27,715 nucleotides of DNA, taken from IMG/VR virus record IMGVR_UViG_3300013004_000150, positions 1-27,715 of that record; one strand, written 5' to 3'. The notes below the pieces were generated by a model, which saw only the letters and a program-made list of their open reading frames with translations, made no database searches and was not told the DNA's origin. The position numbers and the translations under genes were made by a program. This stretch comes from a virus. How positions within the stretch are numbered: the first letter of the stretch is position 1; each line of letters starts with the position of its first letter. Below are positions 6,575 through 16,017 of the stretch, piece by piece.

Positions 6575-6891
6575 TAACTAATCTCCAAGACCGATAAAAT
6601 AACATCACTAGTGCCGGATGTTGAAACTTTAATTGCATCGGCTGCTTCCATAACAAGTTTCTGAGAAGCACCAATTGGTACAAAGGCACCGCCAACTGCA
6701 ATAGTGGCTTGACTCACCATATAATAATCAGTACCACCAGAAGTCAAAAATACGTTGGCTGAAATTGGTGAGTTAGTCAAATTTGCAATTGTCATACCAA
6801 TAAGCGTAGCCTGTACTCCGGCGCCTGCGGTAAAGATTGTTGAGTTTGCTGTAACAGCTTTACCGAAATAATTTTTAAAAGTATTTGCCAT
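6574..6891 (-). CDS. Small virion/fibre-associated protein (105 aa)
   Basis: Begins MANTFKNYFGKAVTANSTIF and ends VILSVLEIS. The closing EIS and the beta pattern recall the MAAPNIV-type proteins (117 and 125 residues), so it may be a distant relative, but the identity is low. AAGGA sits about 9 bases before the ATG. It is the first gene after three tandem late-promoter-like octamers and heads the fibre block 6891-4531. Similar short proteins are common beside fibre genes of aquatic T4-like phages. The function is unknown; a structural role is inferred from place and composition. Confidence 0.65.
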   Translation of the reverse strand: MANTFKNYFGKAVTANSTIFTAGAGVQATLIGMTIANLTNSPISANVFLTSGGTDYYMVSQATIAVGGAFVPIGASQKLVMEAADAIKVSTSGTSDVILSVLEIS

Positions 6892-6912
6892 TTTTTAATA
6901 TCCTTGATATCC

Positions 6913-6936
6913 TATTTATGTATTTATGTATTTATC
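6913..6936 (-). promoter_or_regulatory. Three tandem late-promoter-like octamers
   Basis: On the minus strand, three contiguous octamers read GATAAATA, CATAAATA and CATAAATA, each one base from the T4 late consensus. They lie about 22 to 45 bases before the ATG of the 105-residue gene; the outermost overlaps the stop codon of the 287-residue gene. An exact 8-base period is unlikely for chance AT-rich sequence and suggests a duplicated promoter element for the fibre block. Confidence 0.6.
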
Positions 6937-7795
6937 CTAGCGCAATCGCAAACGCTAATCCATCACCTAAAGAAGCAACAGCTGTGTTAGCAGCTAAAAA
7001 AGCCGCATTAGCAGTATTTAAGGCCACAGTTATACTATTATTTTGAGTTAAATTCGTAGCAGAAGCTGCTGTGACACTTGCGTTAACTGAAGTAACGGTA
7101 GGTTGGATAATTAAATTACCCACCATAACTGAGTGATTTTGACATTGATATACATAAGTGTTGCCAGCTAAATTAAAAGGAACTTTCCAAATGAGTGTTC
7201 CAGTTTCTTTCGCTTGAGCACCACCTTCAGTAGTAACAATACCAGTTGTTGTAACGTGAGTAAGACCATTACTGTATAATGTTCCGCCATTTGATTGTCT
7301 TATCAAAAATGGATGGCCTGCAGCATTAATGTTAAATGAAACAGTTTGGCCAGGATGTAAATATATGTCAGGATTGTTACCAGAGTATTGGTCAAATACG
7401 TAAGCCCCTGCACCAGAATTTGTAACGGCGAAAGTAGTAACACCAGTTCTTACATTAGCATTTGAAGAAAATGCAAATCCATTAACAAAAACATTTGAGT
7501 TAACACTTAAAAGACCAGTAGTACTGATAATAGTATTAAGATTTGAAGTGCCTAATACTGTTAAATTGTTTGCAAAAGAAGCTGAGCCATTAGAGTTGAT
7601 ATCATCAAAACTAATTGCATCAAGAATAATATTTCCTGATACTGTTAAGTCACCACCAATTTTAATATTAGTGTTTGCTAAAAAAGTAAAAGAATTTCCG
7701 CCGTCTGTAAGATCGTTTGCAAAAGAAATAAGAGATTGAGAAGAAGTCAACCATTGTTGAAACGTATTCGCCGTTGTGATTTGATTAATAGCCAT
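6932..7795 (-). CDS. Tail-fibre protein with a cupredoxin-like domain (287 aa)
   Basis: Residues 40-110 are beta-strand repeats of the NTNIKIGGDLTVSGNI type, usual in phage fibre bases. Residues 130-232 look like a cupredoxin: a first strand at AYVFDQYSG, then LHPGQTVSFNI, GHPFLI with His161, and near the end YVYQCQNHSVMVGNL with Cys218, His221 and Met224. This is the full His, Cys, His, Met set of a type-1 copper site in the normal spacing. Residues 233-287 are Ala/Thr/Asn-rich and may form the next shaft. Related cupredoxin-like segments are known to me from aquatic phage structural proteins. The start overlaps the preceding stop as TAATG. Copper binding, electron transfer or simple structural use cannot be separated from sequence. 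Confidence 0.75.
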   Translation of the reverse strand: MAINQITTANTFQQWLTSSQSLISFANDLTDGGNSFTFLANTNIKIGGDLTVSGNIILDAISFDDINSNGSASFANNLTVLGTSNLNTIISTTGLLSVNSNVFVNGFAFSSNANVRTGVTTFAVTNSGAGAYVFDQYSGNNPDIYLHPGQTVSFNINAAGHPFLIRQSNGGTLYSNGLTHVTTTGIVTTEGGAQAKETGTLIWKVPFNLAGNTYVYQCQNHSVMVGNLIIQPTVTSVNASVTAASATNLTQNNSITVALNTANAAFLAANTAVASLGDGLAFAIALG

Positions 7796-8007
7796 TATTG
7801 TACCTTAGCCGCAATTTGTCTTAAAAGGACTTTGATTTCACTAAATTCATCCTTGAGTAGAGCCATCTCATCTGATAATACTTGAACATTGCTTCTCATA
7901 TTTTTATTATGTTTATATTCATTCATGGCAGTTTGATTGACATTGATGATTGCTTTACTTTTAGAATCCCGAATCAAATCGGGATGACCTTCTACTTTTA
8001 ATTTCAT
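7795..8007 (-). CDS. Small conserved coiled-coil protein (70 aa)
   Basis: I place the start at the ATG of MKLKVEGHPDLIRDS, at 8007, one base after the stop of the giant tail gene. A 17-residue longer frame would overlap that gene by 50 bases and adds sequence that is only the shifted end of it. The first half (GHPDLIRD, KAIINVNQTAMNEYKHNKN) is a pattern I recognise in small proteins of cyanophages and other aquatic T4-like phages. The second half (DEMALLKDEFSEIKVLLRQI) has heptad hydrophobics and probably forms a coiled coil. Function unknown; its place between the giant tail protein and the first fibre gene suggests a structural or assembly role. Confidence 0.7.
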   Translation of the reverse strand: MKLKVEGHPDLIRDSKSKAIINVNQTAMNEYKHNKNMRSNVQVLSDEMALLKDEFSEIKVLLRQIAAKVQ

Positions 8008-8008
8008 A

Positions 8009-11000
8009 TTATGCCAATGCAACAACTCGTAAGTTTCTAATTTTAGGAATCTTGGCACTATCAGTTGAAGTAAAAGTTATTTTAAATGCAATAGCATCAA
8101 ATTGAGCTAAACCTTCTACCAATTGTGCAGTTTCATAATACTCACCAGCAAAAGATGTTCTGACTACGACATTATTAATAGGCCTATATTCTTTGTCCTT
8201 CAATTCAATTGTGTCTCCAACTTCACTAGTTTTATAGTAGAAATTAATTGCCGCTTCATCTGGTTTAATAGTATCAACAATAAACTTAAATGCAGTACAT
8301 GGATTAATAAAGTCTACTTGCCGTGTGATGTATTTAGAGTAGACGGAACCATCAAATGCCGCTTCTTCTGCAATGAAGTTTCTGCCATTTGTGATGGTAT
8401 ATGTTGCAGTACCATTTGTTGTAACATTCTGTGAACTAACATTAATAACAGAAATATTAGCGCCAGAATCCGTAACATTCAAAATGCGGTACTGGCCACC
8501 ATTGATACCATTATTTGCAGAAATATTAAGGAGGGTGCCTTTAATTAAGCTCGATGCATTTGTTTTGTCAGTTGCACCAGTAAGTGTGATCGTTGCTTTG
8601 CCATTGACTGATGCATCAAGAGTTATCATAATGTCATTTGCCGAAGCAATGGTTACAATGTCATTTGCTGAAGCAAAGTTTTCAGAACTGTAAGTTGGAT
8701 TATTAATTAAGTTTCGTGCGAAGATACCACCAATAGCACGCTTTGTATCAATAATTGGAGTTACATAATCATTTGTTGTAGACATTTCAACCAGATGCAT
8801 GAAGCTAGATCCATTACTCATTGACACTTCTCTATTAACAGCACTGGCTAAAACTCTTGTGCTATTAAAGTCAAAGTCTTCTACATTAATTGGAGTATAT
8901 GATGTATCTACAGTATAGGATGTATCGGTTGTTTTGATTTTGTGGTCAAGAACTGTTCCGTTTGGAGTTATTGTAGCAAATACTGGGAAGTAAGTGTGAT
9001 AGACAACATCTTCTGTTACACTCATCCAATAACCACCTGTTCTTGTGGTGGAAGAAACATTTCCATTTACAGTATTTGGTAAAGTAATAGTGTAATTATT
9101 CAATGTAACATCACTAACTGTCAATGGCACATTTTCTAATTCGCTAACTGGAATTCCAAAGAAATTAGAATTGGCCAACACACCAAATGTATTAGGTAAT
9201 GGAAAACCAGTTAATCTTATTTTAGAACCAGTTGTCTGGCCATGTTGTGGGTGATATACCCGCATGATGTTAGTATTTGGAGATACTTCTAATGGATCGT
9301 TATCAAGTTTAATAGAACCGTAAGATGATGTTTCAGTATTAGCAATAAATTCAATTGTAGATGTTACTGCTGTATCAAAAACTGCACGATACAATGTAAA
9401 CTTCAAATCTTGATATTGATCAGGACTCCAAGTTGAAGCATTTTGTGATTTAAACAAAACTCCAATATATGGTTGTTCTGAAATTATAGAGTTTGTCAAA
9501 ACATCAGCTTCACCGATTTGAGAAATCCAAACACGATAATTAATAGATTCTGCCATCAAAACAAGTGCATACTCACCAGAATCTAAAAATACTGGTGAAT
9601 CAAATGGAATTGTTGTTGCAGTTGAACCATCATCTGAAATGTTAATACTGGATGGATAAACCAGAGTTTCAGAGAAAGGCAGAACAAATGGTCCAGGACT
9701 TCCATTGACCATTTTTCTAATCTGTATCTTCATTGGAATGACAGAATCTTTTGCAGAGAAAAACAAATCAACCTTCGACAAATACAAAGGCCTGTCAATA
9801 AAGAAAGATTGAGCCAATGGATCCACAGGACCACTAGCATTGTCAATATTGGTACATGCACCCTTAACAACTGTTGCTGGATTTCCTAAGAAAATATTAT
9901 TAACTACAGCTGCTTTAGCATCATTTGTCCAAGAATTTGGATTGCCAGCACCAGCAGCAACAGTAAAATCTACTGCATAAGAAATTTCAGCTATGGAAAC
10001 AGCTGCCGCAGCTGCCGTAACAGCATAATTTTCTCGAGCCGCTTGGTTGCCTAATGCTTGAGCTTCAGCACTATTATAGTAAACTGCCAATAAACTGGTT
10101 GTATCTTTACCGCTTCCTATTGCTTCACGAACGGCAGGATCATTTCTTAACAAATTAGCAGCTGCGAAATTAGCTTCATATACTGCCATGTCCGCTGGTT
10201 TAGCCGCAGTGCCAAGAGCGCCAAGAACGGATTGATTTATTGTTATACCTGTAGATCCATTTGGCACCATGCCTGTAATGGAAGCTAAATTACCCGCATT
10301 AAAACCAGACAATGCAGGATTAGCGTCAATCGCAGTAATGTTTGCAGCATAACTTTGATACGCAGGGCTATTTTTATACGCAAATTTTTCACCAGCGCTG
10401 AGTGTCTTATTGCCCATATATGAAGCAGCTAAATCTAAAACATCTACATTGGAAATGTGAGCGCTTGTACCTGGTCCTGGACCTGGTCCTGGACCTGGTC
10501 CTGGTCCTGGACCTGATCCACCACCCTCAGTTCCAGTTGCTGTAATTTGTGCTTTTGGTATTACTGGATCGGCCAATGTGGTAGTAATAGAATCTGAAAT
10601 AGCTCGTGAATTTAAAACTGCATTTCGTGTAGAAATATTCTCATCACGAACTTCAGTTAATTCTCCATTTGAAGTAAATGTTGTTTGAGCAGAAGTTTCA
10701 AAATCAGTACCATCAGTTGGAGAATCAGTAATTTTAAATCGTTTTACTCCAGTTGATAAATTAAAGTAATCGGCTTCATATCTAAACTTACCTTGTATTT
10801 TACCCGTTGCATCAGTAATTAAATTGTTAGCACTGGCATTATTATAATTATTTAAAGCCAATGTAACATTTGTATTAGAAACGGTATTCGATGTAGAACA
10901 AAATCCAGTTACTTTAATATCATCAAAATATATGTGAATCCTAGTATTTGGTTTTAAAGACTCACCTGTAAATCCAATTGTAACTGAACGCATTTTTGGA

Positions 11001-14000
11001 ATAATAACCTTATTGACGATTACATCCTTAACAGTTCTTTTATCTATTTGTTCAACAACATCATATACTTGACCTTGACGAATATCTGTTCTTTGATTTC
11101 CATACTGGACTTGAGACCAACTGCCCCAAATTGTGCCGTATGTACCTTTAGCCTTAGCATCTGCTAAGAACTGGTCATAGTTACCATTTTCATTTTTGTC
11201 AATCGTTGGCAATTGATTTTGTTCAAACCAGAAATCTCCAACAGGATCTAACTTGATAGTACCACGCCATACAATAACACTAAATGGGTTTATATTTTCA
11301 GTTTTGCTGGCTTTTTGATTTTTAATATAAGATTCATGCGTATAAGGCAGAGTAATCAAATCACCAGTTTTTGTATAATTATTTGCCGTTCTTTGGCCTG
11401 TAGATGTATTGGTTTCACTCAATGCTATAGAGACCACTTTACAAATTGGTCGTAGTTCATTTTTATCCGGATCAACGGCCACACCATAATCTCGATTAAA
11501 TACATCGCCAATTCCATGGCCTGAAAAATTATCAACAATAAAGCCATTTTTAAATCTATCGAACCCATCACCATCTTGAATTTGCAAAAAGTTGGTTTCT
11601 TTTTCTAAAAGATTTAAAGTTGTATAATATTCTAAGTTCTTAACACGATCTTCTATACGACCAATATCACGCATCGTATATCGTTTGTTTTCAATCGTGG
11701 TTACATCAATGTCAGTTTTAACATCAAAAACATAAGCTTTTTGTTCCATTATAAAAAGTGGCATTGTATCTTCTGGTGCTTTAGGTTCTTTTGGATTTAA
11801 AGAACTTACACCCTCAGTTATACGAATTAGTCCAGTTTTATCAATAGAAATTTTATCAATTCTTGGCAAATAGTAAGAATAGTCCGTGAGTAGATCATTA
11901 TTTGGATCTATAAAATCATTAACAACAGCTCCAGTTCCAGTAAACCCAGTACCAGCATTGTTGATTCTAGGCCTAAAATCTAAACAATCTCGAAGCTGAT
12001 ATGTTTTTTTACCAGATGTAAATGTTGGAATGTCTTTATAATCAATACCAGAATATGAATCAACTGAGAAGTAATCTCCAGTACCATGTGTAAAGAAATC
12101 AAAAGTTACACGAATTGGATTAGTTGGCTTTGGTTGATTTGGTTTAAGTGTGAGTGTGCCAAGATCATAAAAGGTTAAACGCTGGCCATTATCTAAAACA
12201 TAACGATCAGTAATATCAATTTCGCCACTTGAACTGTAAGGAGAACCAAATGCCACATTAGCTGCTGACATTTTTACATTGGCCACAGCATATATGTCTG
12301 CTGCAGATAAGGTAATTACAGTAGATTGAGCAGCTACATTTGATATAAAATCTTGTGTTGCGGATGATACCAATGTTTTTGTTTTCTTATTTGCTGCTGA
12401 ATTTGTTTTGTTTATAGTTGAATGTAATACAATATCAGCTGTTGAGTAAGCTGCAACATTAGCAGCTGACGTAGCCAATGATGTTAAATTTACGGTTAAT
12501 GTTTTGCCTGTGGGTGAACCACCACGGCTCAATACTGTGGTAGAAATTGGAATATAATTACCTGTATTGGCACCACTAGCAACTGCCAAAATATAATTTG
12601 TGGTTGTAACTGGATTAAAAATCTCGTTAGTTCCAGCTGTAATTGTAACAGTATTACCAGATAGCGTTCTAGAATATGAACGCTTTACATCGTATGATGT
12701 TTCTAAGTTTGTTGGATCAACTGTTTTAATTGTAGATTCGGGAATCTCAAAAATATGAGGTAAAAAGATTATATCGTTAACAACAGCTGTATTCAGATCC
12801 GCAGCAACACCAGAAACAGTTGATGTTGCATTAGTATTTGCAGTAATTGAAACAGCATTGGTAATTGCACCAACTCTAAATTGTGTGCCTTGAATTGTAA
12901 TATAATCGCCAACCTTTGTTTCGGTTGTAAATCTAGTTGCTATACCTGTAATTGTATTACTAGAAGTTGTTGTTATTACTGAGCCAGTTAATTGAGTTAA
13001 TACTGGCGAAATGTCAGCTGTAAAATCAGTATAAGTATTATTCTCTGAATAAATCTGTTTAACATCACGCTCAAAGAATTTACCACTATTCATTTCAACA
13101 TCAAATAACCAAAGTTTATAGATTGCAGTTGTTGTATTAACTGTTCCAGAATAAAACTCTATGTTACTAACTTTAGCTGTACCAACAATATTTCCATTAC
13201 CTGTGCCTCTGACCGAATTAAATTCGTCATACAAACTAACATTTGATAAAGTGCTTAATATTGGTATAGAGAATACATTAGTTACATAAATGTAATTACC
13301 AATTGTTGTACTAATTAAACCATTATTAACATTAGCAAAATCTCTCGCTTTATTGCCAATTAGATATCGTGATCGGACATTTTCAATCTCATAGCCACGA
13401 ACATATGCCTTTCCAGGCTCAACAATTGCAATAAGTTTATCATCATTGCCGCCTTCACCAGATGCATAATACCCATCTGTTGACGTATTGCTACTTCGCA
13501 AATGATTAATTACATCTAATCTATATGGTCTTATTGTATAATTGCCAGATTCCTCAAATGTTCTACGAGCAAGAGTATCACCCAAGACGCTATATTGTGG
13601 CCCTAAATTTTGAGATATTACTTTTCCATCTTCAAGGCGGAACAGTTCAATAAAATTTGCATCTTCAGTTGTATCAACATCAAGTGATCTCTTTGATAAA
13701 TCTAAAGAAATTTTATAGCGATCAGCACCTGGAGCAATGTAGTTACTTGCACCAACGGCAGGATCCAATAATGTGGCGTCTTGTCCAGATGTAGTTGTAG
13801 TCTCAGAAACTTCAAATCCTAATATGACATTATTTGCTTGAGTGTACTTTTCAACAATAAAAATTTGATCGTCAAAATAAGCAAAAACACCTTTTGTAAA
13901 AACTACACCATTTGAAACAGAAAAAGATGTTCCGTTACCTGTTGGATTTGTAGAAGCAACTTGTAATGTAATATTACCAGAAGTGTTTACAATAGTTTCA

Positions 14001-14434
14001 TTGGCTTCAAATACAGTATTCGATCCTCCAATAAAGGGACTAGATGATGTATATCTTACATATATTGTAGGTGGATCACCAGCAGTTGTTGATGGTACAG
14101 AATTTACAACAATAGCTTGTACTTTTGAATTTGCTCCAGTAATAGTTTCATTAATCAAAGATGAAATTTTAGTATCTGAAGTATTTGCACCAAAAGATGC
14201 TGTTAATTTTACAAACTTGTAATTACGATCAATGCTTTGCCCACCAGGAATAACGATGGAACCTTCTTTGTAAATGCTTTTACCAAAACGCTCAATTTGT
14301 TTCTGTAAAGAAGTTTGTAGTTGTGTTAATTCCCGAGCTTGTACCGCACGACCTGGTCTAAACAGAATACGATAAAACTGTTTCGTTTCATCATAATCAT
14401 CATAGTAAGGATTAACATTATAGTTTGTCGCCAT
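8009..14434 (-). CDS. Giant DUF4815-type tail/baseplate structural protein (2141 aa)
   Basis: The N-terminus (NPYYDDYDETKQFYRILFRP, then GRAVQARELTQLQ and SIYKEGSIVIPGG) is the DUF4815 signature of large tail proteins in aquatic T4-like phages. The middle is beta-rich with a GT-x-F/VGD-type module near residues 495-545. Around residues 1306-1322 there is a Pro-Gly repeat, followed by about 200 Ala-rich residues, after which the family sequence resumes at DPLAQSFFIDRPL and continues with a beta domain (VDLFFSAKD, TTIPFDSPVFLDSGEYALVL). The last 150 residues (INFYYKTSEVGD) end in a conserved beta fold. It sits directly after gp8, where T4 has wedge and pin genes, so it probably forms the baseplate periphery and fibre attachment. 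AAAGG precedes the ATG. Confidence 0.8.
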   Translation of the reverse strand: MATNYNVNPYYDDYDETKQFYRILFRPGRAVQARELTQLQTSLQKQIERFGKSIYKEGSIVIPGGQSIDRNYKFVKLTASFGANTSDTKISSLINETITGANSKVQAIVVNSVPSTTAGDPPTIYVRYTSSSPFIGGSNTVFEANETIVNTSGNITLQVASTNPTGNGTSFSVSNGVVFTKGVFAYFDDQIFIVEKYTQANNVILGFEVSETTTTSGQDATLLDPAVGASNYIAPGADRYKISLDLSKRSLDVDTTEDANFIELFRLEDGKVISQNLGPQYSVLGDTLARRTFEESGNYTIRPYRLDVINHLRSSNTSTDGYYASGEGGNDDKLIAIVEPGKAYVRGYEIENVRSRYLIGNKARDFANVNNGLISTTIGNYIYVTNVFSIPILSTLSNVSLYDEFNSVRGTGNGNIVGTAKVSNIEFYSGTVNTTTAIYKLWLFDVEMNSGKFFERDVKQIYSENNTYTDFTADISPVLTQLTGSVITTTSSNTITGIATRFTTETKVGDYITIQGTQFRVGAITNAVSITANTNATSTVSGVAADLNTAVVNDIIFLPHIFEIPESTIKTVDPTNLETSYDVKRSYSRTLSGNTVTITAGTNEIFNPVTTTNYILAVASGANTGNYIPISTTVLSRGGSPTGKTLTVNLTSLATSAANVAAYSTADIVLHSTINKTNSAANKKTKTLVSSATQDFISNVAAQSTVITLSAADIYAVANVKMSAANVAFGSPYSSSGEIDITDRYVLDNGQRLTFYDLGTLTLKPNQPKPTNPIRVTFDFFTHGTGDYFSVDSYSGIDYKDIPTFTSGKKTYQLRDCLDFRPRINNAGTGFTGTGAVVNDFIDPNNDLLTDYSYYLPRIDKISIDKTGLIRITEGVSSLNPKEPKAPEDTMPLFIMEQKAYVFDVKTDIDVTTIENKRYTMRDIGRIEDRVKNLEYYTTLNLLEKETNFLQIQDGDGFDRFKNGFIVDNFSGHGIGDVFNRDYGVAVDPDKNELRPICKVVSIALSETNTSTGQRTANNYTKTGDLITLPYTHESYIKNQKASKTENINPFSVIVWRGTIKLDPVGDFWFEQNQLPTIDKNENGNYDQFLADAKAKGTYGTIWGSWSQVQYGNQRTDIRQGQVYDVVEQIDKRTVKDVIVNKVIIPKMRSVTIGFTGESLKPNTRIHIYFDDIKVTGFCSTSNTVSNTNVTLALNNYNNASANNLITDATGKIQGKFRYEADYFNLSTGVKRFKITDSPTDGTDFETSAQTTFTSNGELTEVRDENISTRNAVLNSRAISDSITTTLADPVIPKAQITATGTEGGGSGPGPGPGPGPGPGPGTSAHISNVDVLDLAASYMGNKTLSAGEKFAYKNSPAYQSYAANITAIDANPALSGFNAGNLASITGMVPNGSTGITINQSVLGALGTAAKPADMAVYEANFAAANLLRNDPAVREAIGSGKDTTSLLAVYYNSAEAQALGNQAARENYAVTAAAAAVSIAEISYAVDFTVAAGAGNPNSWTNDAKAAVVNNIFLGNPATVVKGACTNIDNASGPVDPLAQSFFIDRPLYLSKVDLFFSAKDSVIPMKIQIRKMVNGSPGPFVLPFSETLVYPSSINISDDGSTATTIPFDSPVFLDSGEYALVLMAESINYRVWISQIGEADVLTNSIISEQPYIGVLFKSQNASTWSPDQYQDLKFTLYRAVFDTAVTSTIEFIANTETSSYGSIKLDNDPLEVSPNTNIMRVYHPQHGQTTGSKIRLTGFPLPNTFGVLANSNFFGIPVSELENVPLTVSDVTLNNYTITLPNTVNGNVSSTTRTGGYWMSVTEDVVYHTYFPVFATITPNGTVLDHKIKTTDTSYTVDTSYTPINVEDFDFNSTRVLASAVNREVSMSNGSSFMHLVEMSTTNDYVTPIIDTKRAIGGIFARNLINNPTYSSENFASANDIVTIASANDIMITLDASVNGKATITLTGATDKTNASSLIKGTLLNISANNGINGGQYRILNVTDSGANISVINVSSQNVTTNGTATYTITNGRNFIAEEAAFDGSVYSKYITRQVDFINPCTAFKFIVDTIKPDEAAINFYYKTSEVGDTIELKDKEYRPINNVVVRTSFAGEYYETAQLVEGLAQFDAIAFKITFTSTDSAKIPKIRNLRVVALA
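10469..10514. repeat. Pro-Gly codon repeat (hinge) in the giant tail gene
   Basis: Alternating ggtcct and ggacct hexamers encode a run of Pro-Gly dipeptides at about residues 1306-1322 of the 2141-residue protein. The hexamer repeat is prone to slippage, so its length probably varies between relatives. It marks the start of the Ala-rich insert. Confidence 0.85.
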
Positions 14435-14443
14435 TATTTGCCT

Positions 14444-16003
14444 TTAGAACTGTATTACGAATTTAATATTTTCTGCTTGACCATCTTCTCTATCAACTTT
14501 TTCTGTATTTTCAGCATACAGTATATCACCGGAATATGGTTCAAATTCTGGATTTGTTTGCTCAACAATTGTTCTCGTTACACCGGATGTATTGCCAATT
14601 AAAGAAATACCCACAACAAATGTACCAGAAACTCTTGTTAATTTTACAGCTGTGGCCGTTTGAGAATGTATGAACCCATAAGCTGTTGCATTATTAGCAG
14701 CTGCTCCCTGATAAACATATTCATCAACTGTATACAATGGTCCCGTAGTAACAGTTATTGCTCTTGTTTGTGAAATAACAGCGTTTGCGGTTGAATTATT
14801 TGCCGAGTTAATTATTCCATATTTATGAGGATTTCTAAGAAGTCCAATTTGCCTAAACGAAGTATCTGTAGAAATAATTCCACCTTCTGTAGAATCAACA
14901 TCACCAATCCTACTTGCAACCATAACATTGGTAGCAAACAAATCATTAATTGGATTATATGCGTGGCCATATCTTGGCGCAATAATGCATCGAGCAGTTG
15001 CGTTTGTTCCAGAACCATAAATGAACGCATTAGCTTTGGAATAACCAGTGCCTATGGTGGTCATTGTAATTTTTGTCACAGCACCATTAGCTACAGTTGC
15101 GCTGGCTGCGGCTGAAATACCATCACCTTCAAAATACACTCTAGTTAAAATGGTTAAATTATTACCTGATCCGCCGCCATTCGCTGTGGTGGATGAAGAT
15201 AGTGTAATTTTATTATTTGGTGTATCAAGATTAGCAATATATGAACCTGTTGAAATACCTGTTCCAGTAACCGACATATTTGCCGCTACATTAGTTGTGT
15301 TAGCCAATGTCAATATTGTACAACTTGATCCAAAAGGAGAGACTGTAACAATGTTGTGATAGTAACCAGAACCAGCAGTATTGATAGTAACTGTGGTTAA
15401 TTCTCCTTCAACAACTCCGGTATCATCTAAATTATAATCAGATAACGTGCTGGCTGTAGCAGACCTAACTGGAGTTGGGATCCAATCGTTTGTAAAAAAC
15501 TTATTGGATGAACGAACATTAAACATGTACTTCCAAATGTAACTATCAGCCGTAGAGATAACTCCATTTGATGTGGTAAAGTCACCTATAGGTTCAACTG
15601 TTGAGTTTGCTGATGCATTATTTGATAGACACTTATACACATTTCGTGCGGATGTAATAACATATATCGGTTTAAGATTCTGAGCCGTGTTAGCGGTTAA
15701 CAAATCAGTTAAAGCAATAGTGTCATCATAGTGTCGATATTTTGTATTTGCGGTCCAATTAACACGAGGAATTACATGTTCCACATCATTTGCTGTAACA
15801 CGCTTGGCTGCAAACATGTTATCCCACACCGATTTCTCAGTAGAAACAGTTTCAATAATTGAATTCGGCGAAGCTTCATTTGCATAAGGAACATGGCCAC
15901 CCAAGAAAATGTATTGGATTGAGGGTGAAACGTCACTAAAAGATGTTTTAAATCTTTCAGCATTATTCAGCGGAAGTTTTTTAGATGTGTAATTCGTTGC
16001 CAT
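14444..16003 (-). CDS. gp8: Baseplate wedge protein gp8-like (519 aa)
   Basis: Early motifs match the gp8 family of aquatic T4-like phages: SVWDNMFAAKRVTANDVEHV (residues 58-77), VIPRVNWTANTKYRHYDD (77-94), PIYVITSARNVYKCLSNN (112-129) and DSYIWKYMF (153-161). The end (EPYSGDILYAENTEKVDRED) is also typical. T4 gp8 has 334 residues; the extra length here comes from a beta insert at about 200-345 with two GSGY/GTGY motifs, the module also present in gp6 and the 837-residue protein. gp8 is a dimeric part of the T4 baseplate wedge that joins gp7 and gp10. Its neighbours, the gene 7 position protein and the giant tail protein, fit that job. Confidence 0.85.
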   Translation of the reverse strand: MATNYTSKKLPLNNAERFKTSFSDVSPSIQYIFLGGHVPYANEASPNSIIETVSTEKSVWDNMFAAKRVTANDVEHVIPRVNWTANTKYRHYDDTIALTDLLTANTAQNLKPIYVITSARNVYKCLSNNASANSTVEPIGDFTTSNGVISTADSYIWKYMFNVRSSNKFFTNDWIPTPVRSATASTLSDYNLDDTGVVEGELTTVTINTAGSGYYHNIVTVSPFGSSCTILTLANTTNVAANMSVTGTGISTGSYIANLDTPNNKITLSSSTTANGGGSGNNLTILTRVYFEGDGISAAASATVANGAVTKITMTTIGTGYSKANAFIYGSGTNATARCIIAPRYGHAYNPINDLFATNVMVASRIGDVDSTEGGIISTDTSFRQIGLLRNPHKYGIINSANNSTANAVISQTRAITVTTGPLYTVDEYVYQGAAANNATAYGFIHSQTATAVKLTRVSGTFVVGISLIGNTSGVTRTIVEQTNPEFEPYSGDILYAENTEKVDREDGQAENIKFVIQF

Positions 16004-16009
16004 GAACTA

Positions 16010-16017
16010 TATTTATG
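16010..16017 (-). promoter_or_regulatory. Possible late-promoter octamer CATAAATA before gp8
   Basis: CATAAATA on the minus strand overlaps the stop codon of the 837-residue gene and ends only 6 bases before the gp8 ATG. Transcription starting from it would give almost no leader, so it may be a chance match. Confidence 0.25.

Noticed and set aside
8007-8058. A 17-residue longer start for the small coiled-coil protein
   Set aside because: It would overlap the end of the giant tail gene by 50 bases. The ATG at 8007 follows the stop by one base, the usual spacing here, and begins the recognisable MKLKVEGHPDL sequence.
14820-14827. CATAAATA octamer inside gp8, and another at 17383-17390 inside the 837-residue gene
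   Set aside because: Both lie deep within coding sequence with no start codon downstream. They show that the octamer occurs by chance in this AT-rich DNA and lower the confidence of the other calls.
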